Assembly (NCBI GenBank): GCA_034435675.1
Contig: DAOTWP010000170.1
Coordinates: forward strand, 1-30,114
Source of the DNA: DAOTWP01 sp034435675
GTDB taxonomy: Bacteria > Chloroflexota > Anaerolineae > Aggregatilineales > Phototrophicaceae
Direction of reading: 5' to 3'
Length of the DNA stretch: 30,114 nucleotides
A program made the translations under genes and the position numbers. Under the pieces are notes generated by a model. It searched no databases. It had not been told where the DNA came from and saw nothing but the letters and a program-made list of their open reading frames with translations. Every line of letters begins with the position of its first letter. Position 1 is the first letter of the stretch. This document shows, one piece after another, positions 14,177 through 21,258 of the stretch.

Positions 14177-14881
14177 ATGCATATTGATCGTTACGAACGT
14201 TACTGGATTATCATTGTTTCGATTGTGCTGGGAGGATTCTTCGCGCTGCTGCTGGCAGGAGGATTCATTTTTGGGGTACGCCTGCCCACCACACAGCCGG
14301 ATACCTTCGTTAATCCTAACGAACTGGACAGTCATCCCGATTTTGCCAACAGTGAACTGGGCATTCGCCGGTCTGCTGCCAGCACCGCAGACAATGTCTT
14401 CGAGATCCGTGTGCGGGCACAGATGTGGGTGTTTAACTTCGGCAACCCAACCCCTGCCGAACAGATTGCCGCAAACGGTGGGCGCTATATTGATGTCGGC
14501 AGTGACGGTTTTCCGCGTGTCCACGTGCAGGTTGGCGACCAGATTACCTTCCTGATTACCAGCCGCGACATTACGCACGGGTTTATGATCGAAGCGCACA
14601 ATATCAACTTCGAAGTCATTCCGGGGCATCTGGCGCGCAGCGCGATCACGTTTACGCGCGAAGGCAGTTTCGGGCTGGTTTGCCATGAATACTGCGGCAT
14701 CAACCATCACATGATGCATGCTACCGTCGTCGTAGAACCGCCCGGCGGCATCCCGGTGCAGGTTACCGCGCCCGAAGCAACGCCTGAAGCAACGGCTGAA
14801 GCCACCGCTGAAGCCACCGCTGAAGCAACATCCGAAGCAGCGCCCGAAGCCACCGCTGAAGCAACGGCAGCCGGAAATTAA
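14177..14881 (+). CDS. coxB: Cytochrome c oxidase subunit II (CuA), ba3 type
   Basis: 234 residues with a single N-terminal transmembrane helix (about 9-34) and an extracytoplasmic cupredoxin domain. The CuA ligands are His134 (DITHGF) and the motif CHEYCGINHHMM with Cys169, Cys173, His177 and Met180. One rather than two TM helices is typical of B-family oxidases and fits the separate IIa subunit encoded just upstream. After the cupredoxin domain comes a ~38-residue tail of repeated EATA/EATP units (from about nt 14770), probably a disordered extracytoplasmic extension. It accepts electrons from cytochrome c and passes them to haem in subunit I. AGG-rich sequence precedes the ATG; the gap to the upstream gene is 3 nt and to coxA 32 nt. 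Confidence 0.95.
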   Translation: MHIDRYERYWIIIVSIVLGGFFALLLAGGFIFGVRLPTTQPDTFVNPNELDSHPDFANSELGIRRSAASTADNVFEIRVRAQMWVFNFGNPTPAEQIAANGGRYIDVGSDGFPRVHVQVGDQITFLITSRDITHGFMIEAHNINFEVIPGHLARSAITFTREGSFGLVCHEYCGINHHMMHATVVVEPPGGIPVQVTAPEATPEATAEATAEATAEATSEAAPEATAEATAAGN

Positions 14882-14913
14882 TGCGAGAACAGCTCAAGAG
14901 GGATTGATAGATT

Positions 14914-16644
14914 ATGCAGGCAACCACATCTTTACCGCACAGCACAAAATCGTTCAGTTTCCCGAAAGTCGGGCTGCAATTCGGGGAACTGTGGCTGGTG
15001 GGTCTTCATATGGGTATCGCTTTCACTGCGCTGTCCATCGGGTTGATCCTCGGACCGTTCCAGTCATTCCGCCGCGCACCGGCAATGCAGTGGGAAATCC
15101 CGATTTTCACCTACTACTATCAGGCGCTGACCCTGCACGGGGTGCTGAATGCACTGGTCTTTACGACCTTCTTTATCATGGGCATCAGCTACTTTGTCAC
15201 CCAGCGCACGCTTCAGCGCCCGCTGAAAGGGCAAACCTTCGCGTGGATTGCGCTGGGGTTGATGAGCGCCGGGCTGCTGCTGGCGGCATATGCCATTCTG
15301 ACCAACCAGGCGAACGTGCTGTATACGTTCTATGCGCCCATGCTGGCACACTGGTCGTTCTATCTGGGGCTGACGCTCGTGGTGGTTGGCTCGTGGGTAG
15401 GCGCGGGCGTGGTCTTTGCCACCTATCTTGACTGGCGCAAAGAGCATCCCGGCGAACCAGTGCCGCTGGCGGTCTATGCGCTGCTGGCGAACTTCATCAT
15501 GTGGGGCACGGCAACACTCGGTGTCGCCACCGAAATTCTGACCATGCTGCTGCCGATGTCGCTGGGGATCATCCAGACGACCGACCCGCAGGTGACGCGC
15601 ATCCTGTTCTGGTTCTTCGGGCATCCGCTGGTCTACTTCTGGCTGATCCCGGCATATGTATCGTGGTACACCATGCTGCCCAAACAACTGGGCGTAACGC
15701 TGTTCAGCGATACAATCGGGCGTGTCGCCTTCCTGATGATTATGATTTTCTCGATCCCGGTGGGTGTACATCACCTCTTTGTAGACCCTGGTGTCAGCGA
15801 AACGGCGAAAATCTTCCACTCCTTCCTGACCTTCATCGTGGCAGTGCCCAGCTTCATGACCGCGTTCAATATTGCGGCAACGCTCGAACGCGGTGGGCGT
15901 AAGCGCGGTTCAAAAGGCGCGCTGCTGGGGTTGGACTTCTTCGCCTATCTGCCCTGGGGCGACCCGGTGGTAGTCGCGCAGTTGTGCGGCATGATTCTGT
16001 TCATCATCGGTGGCATCACCGGTATCATGAACGCCTCGTTCACGCTGAACACAGCGCTGCACAATACGGCGTGGGTCGTCGGACACTTCCATATGACGCT
16101 GGCAGGCGCAGTGTTCCTGACCTACATGGGCATCACTTACTGGCTGCTGCCGCAGATGCGCGGACGCAAACTGTGGCGTCCCTCGGTGGCAACTGCGCAG
16201 GTGGCATTCTGGTTCACCGGCATGATTATCTTCGGCGCCGGCATGGGACGTGCCGGGATTGAAGGTGCCATGCGCCGCACCGACATGGGTGCGCCGGGCG
16301 CGTTCATGAGCGAGGCGTGGGTGCCCTGGCTGAACCTCAGCGCGATTGGCGGCATGTTCCTGCTGATCAGCGTGGTGCTGCTGTTCGCCGTGCTGCTGGG
16401 CACGCTGTTCTTCGCCAAAAAGCCGCTGGAAGAAGAAGTTGACGCGCCGCCGATTATCACCGCAGGCATCAATCCCGATGACCCGACTCCGGCGCGCGTG
16501 CTGCTGTTCTTTGAACGCTGGGGCTTGTGGCTGAGCATCATCATCATCTCGAATGTGCTCATGTGGGCACCCGTGCTGATGCAGGCGATGGACTTCGTGC
16601 GCGGCTACTGGTCCATTGCGCCCGGCACCGGCTTATCGCCGTGA
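14914..16644 (+). CDS. coxA: Haem-copper oxidase subunit I, ba3-type (B family)
   Basis: 576 residues, about 13 transmembrane helices. Low-spin haem ligands are His75 (TLHGVLN) and His393, the high-spin haem ligand is His391 (GHFHMTLAG), and the CuB ligands are His237 plus His286/His287 (GVHHLFVD). Tyr241 in FGHPLVYFWLIPAY is the residue that cross-links to His237. HPLVYFW, and the absence of the D-channel motifs of A-family enzymes, place it with Thermus ba3-like oxidases that pump protons through a K-path analogue and generally have high oxygen affinity. It reduces O2 to water in the cytoplasmic membrane. Last gene of the cyt c-IIa-II-I operon, followed 72 nt later by an intrinsic terminator. 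Confidence 0.97.
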   Translation: MQATTSLPHSTKSFSFPKVGLQFGELWLVGLHMGIAFTALSIGLILGPFQSFRRAPAMQWEIPIFTYYYQALTLHGVLNALVFTTFFIMGISYFVTQRTLQRPLKGQTFAWIALGLMSAGLLLAAYAILTNQANVLYTFYAPMLAHWSFYLGLTLVVVGSWVGAGVVFATYLDWRKEHPGEPVPLAVYALLANFIMWGTATLGVATEILTMLLPMSLGIIQTTDPQVTRILFWFFGHPLVYFWLIPAYVSWYTMLPKQLGVTLFSDTIGRVAFLMIMIFSIPVGVHHLFVDPGVSETAKIFHSFLTFIVAVPSFMTAFNIAATLERGGRKRGSKGALLGLDFFAYLPWGDPVVVAQLCGMILFIIGGITGIMNASFTLNTALHNTAWVVGHFHMTLAGAVFLTYMGITYWLLPQMRGRKLWRPSVATAQVAFWFTGMIIFGAGMGRAGIEGAMRRTDMGAPGAFMSEAWVPWLNLSAIGGMFLLISVVLLFAVLLGTLFFAKKPLEEEVDAPPIITAGINPDDPTPARVLLFFERWGLWLSIIIISNVLMWAPVLMQAMDFVRGYWSIAPGTGLSP

Positions 16645-16715
16645 TGCCACACCGCGTAACCGCGCGAGCTGTGCCAGTATGCTGGCAGGCGCGCTGGCGT
16701 TAACCGAATACCACA

Positions 16716-16761
16716 GGGGCACACTGCGAGCTGCGCTGGCGCGACGGTGTGTCCCGTTTTT
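16716..16761 (+). terminator. Intrinsic terminator of the oxidase operon
   Basis: GGGGCACAC (16716-16724) pairs with GTGTGTCCC (16747-16755), 9 bp with one G.T pair, around a GC-rich loop that can fold further. GTTTTTCCC follows immediately, which is a good T-tract for this GC-rich genome. Confidence 0.72.
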
Positions 16762-16797
16762 CCCTTGACAGGCTGTGTTCGTCAGGCAAAGAACAAC

Positions 16798-17103
16798 ATG
16801 CAATCCCCGTCAGAAAATCCGCAGCACAAGGGCAGCGATGCCGATCTGATTCTGTTGATTGCCACGATTATGCTGTTCACCGGCGCGGTCATGCTGTTCC
16901 TGTTCAGCTTCGCCTATATGCAGGACATCAACACCCTCCTTAACGCCCCCGAAGTCATCTGGGACTTCCTGTGCGGCGTACCTAGTGCGGAAGGACCCAC
17001 GCTGCCGCTGCTGCTGACCAGCGCGACGATGGCACTGCTTTTTGGCATTGTGCTGGTCATCGTTCAGGTGATCCGCCACCGCCGCTTGCGGAACAAAGTA
17101 TGA
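16798..17103 (+). CDS. Small two-TM membrane protein of unknown function
   Basis: 101 residues: a short polar N-terminus, a first hydrophobic segment (ADLILLIATIMLFTGAVM and on), a ~25-residue extracytoplasmic loop with one Cys (LCGVPSAEG), a second segment (LLLTSATMALLFGIVLVIV) and a basic cytoplasmic tail (RHRRLRNKV). The positive-inside rule therefore puts both ends in the cytoplasm. No family recognised. It lies between the oxidase-operon terminator and sco, so a role in oxidase assembly is possible but only by position. The ATG at 16798 has only a poor ribosome site; the frame could begin up to 17 codons earlier at a GTG or TTG-type start. Confidence 0.6.
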   Translation: MQSPSENPQHKGSDADLILLIATIMLFTGAVMLFLFSFAYMQDINTLLNAPEVIWDFLCGVPSAEGPTLPLLLTSATMALLFGIVLVIVQVIRHRRLRNKV

Positions 17104-17105
17104 CC

Positions 17106-17137
17106 GACACCGGCTTGCAGGGACACCGGCTTGCGGG
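17106..17137. repeat. Two tandem 16-nt repeats
   Basis: GACACCGGCTTGCAGG is followed directly by GACACCGGCTTGCGGG (one mismatch), two bases after the stop codon of the small membrane protein gene. Probably a local duplication; no function seen. Confidence 0.7.
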
Positions 17138-17209
17138 CTGCTGCCACTGGTGAACGCCGTTGTCCGGGTACAACCGCAGGGATAGCACACGCCAGGCAGG
17201 GGATCAACG

Positions 17210-17238
17210 TTGGCTTCCCGGCATGCGTCTGTTAAAAT
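17210..17238 (+). promoter_or_regulatory. Promoter of sco
   Basis: TTGGCT (17210-17215), a 17-nt spacer and TAAAAT (17233-17238), 38 nt before the chosen sco start. This would let sco be transcribed independently of the oxidase operon. Confidence 0.5.
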
Positions 17239-17276
17239 ATTCACAATTGCTGTGTAGACTCAATGGATTAAAGCGC

Positions 17277-17981
17277 ATGAGTAAACTTGAACCGACAACT
17301 GCCACGCCCGGCGGCGCTCCGTCGCAGCGCACGCGGCTTTTCCTGCTCGCGGTAATCGTTACGGCAGTTTCGACGCTGGTCTTTCTGGGATTGTTCACCC
17401 TCTTTCAGGAGCTGACACGCCAGCAAACGACCCCCGCCAGCGGCATTAGCGATGTGCAGGGTGGCGAAGACTTTGACGGCAGTACCACCTTTAATCCGCC
17501 CCGTGTGGTTGCCGATTTTACGCTGACCAGCAACACGGGCAGTCCCCTGAGTCTCAGCAGTTTACGCGGCACGCCGGTGCTGCTGTTCTTCGGCTTTACA
17601 CACTGCCCGGATGTCTGCCCGCTGACGATGGAAGAATTCCTCAATGTACGCGCGGCGCTGGGCGACAATGGCGACAGCGTGCGCTATGTGTTCGTCAGCG
17701 TGGATGGCACACGCGACACGCCAGAAGAGCTGAATGCCTTTTTCCAGCGGCGCGGGGTGGATTTTGTGATCGGGCTGACCGGACCGGAAGAGCAGGTGCG
17801 CCAGATTGGGCAGGATTACAACCTTTACTTTGCCCGCACGGAAGGCAGAGGCACGGAATACCTGATCGAGCATACGTCGTCGTCATTCCTGCTGGACAGC
17901 GAGGGACGCCTGGTGATGAAGTTCGCCTTCCAGAGCGACCCACAAATCGTCGCCGGGTATATCAGCCAGTTTATGGGTTGA
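17277..17981 (+). CDS. sco: Sco1/SenC/PrrC-family copper chaperone
   Basis: 234 residues. One N-terminal membrane anchor (about 20-42) and a thioredoxin-fold domain facing outwards. The copper-binding signature is THCPDVCPLTMEEF (Cys110, Cys114), with the third ligand His199 in IEHTSS. FVSVDGTRDTPE is also typical of the family. Sco proteins deliver copper to, and reduce, the CuA site of cytochrome oxidase subunit II. Its position two genes after the CuA oxidase operon agrees. I chose ATG 17277 (MSKLEPTT) because it keeps a short cytoplasmic N-terminus and lies just after a good promoter; a frame 39 codons longer would start upstream of that promoter. The Shine-Dalgarno match is weak. Confidence 0.94.
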   Translation: MSKLEPTTATPGGAPSQRTRLFLLAVIVTAVSTLVFLGLFTLFQELTRQQTTPASGISDVQGGEDFDGSTTFNPPRVVADFTLTSNTGSPLSLSSLRGTPVLLFFGFTHCPDVCPLTMEEFLNVRAALGDNGDSVRYVFVSVDGTRDTPEELNAFFQRRGVDFVIGLTGPEEQVRQIGQDYNLYFARTEGRGTEYLIEHTSSSFLLDSEGRLVMKFAFQSDPQIVAGYISQFMG

Positions 17982-18004
17982 ACAGCGCCCACAGCCGGAC
18001 AAAC

Positions 18005-18047
18005 GAACAGGTCGGCGCAGACGCACAGCCCGCGCCCCGACCTGTTC
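18005..18047. terminator. Bidirectional hairpin between sco and murF-alr
   Basis: GAACAGGTCGG (18005-18015) pairs perfectly with CCGACCTGTTC (18037-18047), 11 bp, in the 94-nt gap between convergent genes. On the minus strand GTTTGTCC follows; on the plus strand ACCTTGTG. Placement suggests it ends both transcripts. Confidence 0.6.
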
Positions 18048-18075
18048 ACCTTGTGCTGCTGCTCTATAGCTGCGT

Positions 18076-20622
18076 TCAGCGCGCCACACGCGGCAGAATC
18101 GTCGTCACCACTTCGTAATTGCTGGTGCCCAGAAACCGCGCGACATCTTCCGCCGTAATCACTGCGTCGCCCTGCCGTCCCATCAACACGACTTCGTCGC
18201 CAATCGAAACGCTGTTCAGCGCCGACACATTGATCGCGGTCTTTTCCATGCTCACCCGCCCGATCACCGGCACGGGCTTGCCGTGCACCAGCACGTATAT
18301 CCATCCGCGCGGGGTGCGGCGGAACCCGTCCGCATAGCCCACCGGCAAAATAGCGATAGTTTCTTCGGCGCGGGTGATATAGGTTCTGCCATAACCAACC
18401 GGATGCCCCGGCGGCAGGGTCTTGACCTGTGCGACAACAGTTTTCCAGGTCATCACGGGCTTAAAACTGGGCGGCACCGGCACTTTTTCCGACGGGTGCA
18501 GCCCATACATGGCGATTCCAGTGCGGACCATGTTGAAATGATAATCTTTGGACAGTAGTGTGCCTGCCGAGTTCGCGGCGTGGATGTACTTAAAGGCGAA
18601 ACCAGACGCCCGCAGCGGGTTGAGCACACCGCGAAACTCGCGGGTCTGCGCGGCAGTGTAATCGGGGTCTTCGTCAGCATCGGCAAAGTGCGTAAAAATG
18701 CCTTCAATTTCCAGATTGGGCAGCATCATGATATGCCGGAAGAACGACACTGCCTCCTCTGCCATTACCCCCAACCGCCCCATACCTGTGTCCACTTTGA
18801 CATGCACCTTCAGACGTCCGTTCATCTCGCGGGCAGCGCGGGCATAGGCGCGTGCCAGTTGCAGATCATAAACGGTCACGGTGATGTTCTGGCGCACCGC
18901 CTGCCGAATGGCGTAAACGGGTGTGTAATTGAGGACGATAATCGGGTCAACAATGCCCGCCTCGCGCAAATCGAGCGCTTCGCCCATTGACGATACCGCC
19001 AGATATTCTGCGCCGTTGGCGAGTGCCGTGCGTGCCACCTGTACTGCGCCATGCCCATAGCCATCGGACTTGACGACTGCCATCAGCGCCACCTGTGGAC
19101 CAACAATGTTCTTCAGTTCGCGGACGTTGTTTGCCAGCGCGTCCATGTCCACTTCAATCCAGCTTGGGCGCGCCGGATGATGCATGAAGCCCATCATCTG
19201 CTGGCTGACATCCTGGCGTGCCAGCTCGCGGCGGTCCTCGTCGTTTTCCAGCAGCGCCTGCACCACCAGTTCCATCCGTGCAGACATACCCCCCTTGACG
19301 ATAATCAGGTCTTTTTCGGTGAGCTGAAACCCCTTCACCGCCACCACGCTGTCGCGGGCGCTGTAGGTAATACTCACCTGGCGGCGTTCCATACCATGAT
19401 CGAGCGCTGCCCGCCCAACCACCGCGGCGTCTGCGCCTTCTGTCACCAGCAGATCCACCACATCAGCAGCACGCTGCCCAACAGCACGGTGTCCGCGCTG
19501 TGATGCACCGCCCTGCGTATCCATGTCGCCCATCACAAAGATCACGCGCTGCTCTGGCTCTTTGACCGCCGCGACCCAATCCAGCGCCGCCTGTGTGGAC
19601 TGCGGCGTGGCGCTGTAGGTATCGTCAATGAGCAGGCTGCCATTGAGACCGCTGAGAGGCTTCATCCGTCCAGGCAGGGGGTGCATCTCGGTCAGCTTGC
19701 GCAGCGCGTCTTCCAGCGGCACCTGATAATGCATGCCCACCGCCAGCGCCGCCAGCAGGCTGTAAAGCTGGTGCTTGCCCAGCAGCGGTGTCCAGCGCCC
19801 CACAAAGCGTTCCTGCTGCGTGCGCAGGTCAAAGCCCGTGCGCGTCTGCCCGACCAGAATGTTATACGCCATCAGGTCCGCCCCAAAACGATCCATGCCA
19901 AACGTCAGCACCTTCGCTTTGGCGCGCCCGTGCAATTCCACGACGCTGTCCGTGTCGAAATTGAGCACTGCGGCACCGTCTTGCGGCAAATAATCGAGCA
20001 GCAGCGCCTGTTCTCTGGCAAGCTGGTCGGACTGGTCATAGCGCCCTGCGTGCGTGCCGCCGGGATAGGTGATGATGCCCACCTCCGGCATGATCGTCTG
20101 TACCATCTCCGCCATCTCGCCGATCTGGCGCGGCGAAAGCTCGATTACCGCGAAACGGTCGGTCTGCTTCAGCCCTGCCAACCCCAGCGGCAGCGCCAAC
20201 CGTCCGTAATATTCCAGATCAGGCTTATGCACAGTGAACTGCGAGGACAGCACCGCATGCACAGCACTAACCGCCAGCGACTTGCCAAACGCCCCCGTGA
20301 CCGCCACCACCGAGGTCTTATAGCGCTTGAGCACATACGACGCCCATGCCAGCAGCGCCGTCTCAACATCGCGCACCAGAATCACCGATACGCCCGTTGT
20401 GTCGCATTCCGGCGGGCGTGTAGACAGCACCCCGGCAGCGCCATTCTGGATGGCTTCTTCTATATACTGGTGGCTATCGCCATAATCGGTCTTGAGCGCC
20501 ACATAAAGCTGCGACTCCTGCCGCTGGCGTGAATCAAGGCAGAACCCGGTGAACAACTGCGCGGCGGGTTCCCCGAACATCTGGCTGTTAGAGGCTTCGA
20601 GAAGATCGTATAGGCTAATCAT
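18076..20622 (-). CDS. murF-alr: MurF-like ligase - alanine racemase fusion
   Basis: 848 residues. Residues 1-~460 are MurF-like (UDP-MurNAc-tripeptide:D-Ala-D-Ala ligase): P-loop VTGAFGKS (108-115), ELSPRQIGEM (161-170), LLGKHQLYSLLAAL, IDDTYSATPQS (332-342) and VMGDMD (363-368). Residues ~486-848 are alanine racemase: PLP Lys518 in AVVKSDGYGHG, VDTGMGRLG and catalytic Tyr763 in PVGYADGF. Together they would make D-Ala and attach D-Ala-D-Ala to the peptidoglycan precursor; MurF-Alr fusions are well known in Bacteroidetes. Several canonical MurF positions differ (carbamylated Lys to Gln205, HN to HQ, KGSR to KGGM), and the racemase CMD motif is SME. The ATG at 20622 has no clear ribosome site, and a -10 element ends 7 nt before it, so the mRNA may be leaderless. 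Confidence 0.9.
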   Translation of the reverse strand: MISLYDLLEASNSQMFGEPAAQLFTGFCLDSRQRQESQLYVALKTDYGDSHQYIEEAIQNGAAGVLSTRPPECDTTGVSVILVRDVETALLAWASYVLKRYKTSVVAVTGAFGKSLAVSAVHAVLSSQFTVHKPDLEYYGRLALPLGLAGLKQTDRFAVIELSPRQIGEMAEMVQTIMPEVGIITYPGGTHAGRYDQSDQLAREQALLLDYLPQDGAAVLNFDTDSVVELHGRAKAKVLTFGMDRFGADLMAYNILVGQTRTGFDLRTQQERFVGRWTPLLGKHQLYSLLAALAVGMHYQVPLEDALRKLTEMHPLPGRMKPLSGLNGSLLIDDTYSATPQSTQAALDWVAAVKEPEQRVIFVMGDMDTQGGASQRGHRAVGQRAADVVDLLVTEGADAAVVGRAALDHGMERRQVSITYSARDSVVAVKGFQLTEKDLIIVKGGMSARMELVVQALLENDEDRRELARQDVSQQMMGFMHHPARPSWIEVDMDALANNVRELKNIVGPQVALMAVVKSDGYGHGAVQVARTALANGAEYLAVSSMGEALDLREAGIVDPIIVLNYTPVYAIRQAVRQNITVTVYDLQLARAYARAAREMNGRLKVHVKVDTGMGRLGVMAEEAVSFFRHIMMLPNLEIEGIFTHFADADEDPDYTAAQTREFRGVLNPLRASGFAFKYIHAANSAGTLLSKDYHFNMVRTGIAMYGLHPSEKVPVPPSFKPVMTWKTVVAQVKTLPPGHPVGYGRTYITRAEETIAILPVGYADGFRRTPRGWIYVLVHGKPVPVIGRVSMEKTAINVSALNSVSIGDEVVLMGRQGDAVITAEDVARFLGTSNYEVVTTILPRVAR

Positions 20623-20629
20623 AGCTGGA

Positions 20630-20638
20630 AGTATAACA
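20630..20638 (-). promoter_or_regulatory. Extended -10 of murF-alr
   Basis: TGtTATACT on the minus strand, with its last base 7 nt before the A of the ATG at 20622. Transcription would start at or next to the start codon. No -35 match at 17-18 nt. Confidence 0.45.
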
Positions 20639-20879
20639 TTCTCGCCTGAACACGGCTATAAGCCCGAAAACAATGCGCACCAGAGCGTGTTATGATTCTC
20701 ACCCTTTGCCCCCACTCCACTGCCTGGAACAGGATAAAAACGGACTGTGGCGGCTCTCTAAGTCCCCTCCCCATGTAATGAGGAAGCAAAACAGGGGTGG
20801 GGGCAAACATTTACTGAACCCAAAAACGCATTGTGCCTAACACGCTTTAGTACACTGACAGGATTAATATGCATACCAG

Positions 20880-20901
20880 ACAAGGGAATCCATCCCCTTG
20901 T
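20880..20901. repeat. Short hairpin related to one at 2818
   Basis: ACAAGGG (20880-20886) pairs with CCCTTGT (20895-20901), 7 bp with an 8-nt loop, followed by TCAGCC as at the 2818 copy. Directly next to it CAGCAT/ATGCTG forms another small stem with loop TTTC. This is part of the 636-nt non-coding gap 20623-21258. Confidence 0.4.
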
Positions 20902-20931
20902 TCAGCCAGCATTTTCATGCTGTTGGAATGC

Positions 20932-21026
20932 TAAGTACGACCACAGCAATCTCGCGGGATTGTTTTCCGCAGGGGAGCCTCTGAGACTCGCCCCGACATC
21001 CGACATTTTCAATTTGGTTGTACTTA
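20932..21026. other. 95-nt foldable element closed by a 12-bp stem
   Basis: TAAGTACGACCA (20932-20943) pairs with TGGTTGTACTTA (21015-21026), 12 bp with one G.T pair. Inside lie CAATC/GATTG (20947-20951 with 20958-20962) and a GGGG/CCCC-based stem (20972-20975 with 20991-20994). No reading frame here looks like a gene. It may be a small RNA, a 5' structure of an unseen transcript, or a decayed element with 12-bp inverted ends. No known RNA family recognised. The remainder of 20623-21258 shows only the two promoters and short hairpins listed. Confidence 0.4.
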
Positions 21027-21181
21027 TAGGCTGACCGGGTGTACGCCGGTTTTGCCAGCGCCGCCCCTGCCGTGTGCCTGCCGCGAATCCGGCGCGCCGC
21101 AGCCAGCAGTCAATCCATGCTTAAGCATACCCCAGAGTCGCCAATCACGCGCCCTGCGTTTGTGCTATTCGGGACTTGTTC

Positions 21182-21190
21182 TGCTATAAT
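21182..21190 (+). promoter_or_regulatory. Promoter (extended -10) of tgt
   Basis: TGcTATAAT at 21182-21190 is a perfect extended -10. A TTGTGC at 21160-21165 is a weak -35 at 19 nt. Transcription would start near 21197, about 60 nt before the tgt ATG. Confidence 0.6.
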
Positions 21191-21258
21191 GCACGCTGGT
21201 CGCGTCAGGGCGGCAGGCAGCTTACCTGTCCGCCGGGGACATCGTGGGAAGCAGATCA

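Noticed and set aside
16764..16769. Perfect TTGACA before the small membrane-protein gene
   Set aside because: At 17 nt spacing the -10 would be AAAGAA and transcription would start within the gene; the match is probably chance.
19681..20532. 283-codon plus-strand frame over murF-alr
   Set aside because: Composition typical of antisense to a GC-rich gene; no start signal.
20831..21034. 67-codon frame in the gap before tgt
   Set aside because: It runs through the stem-forming elements, has no ribosome site and no gene-like composition.
21030..21258. PreQ1 riboswitch upstream of tgt
   Set aside because: I looked because tgt uses preQ1, but found no match to the short preQ1-I pseudoknot consensus.
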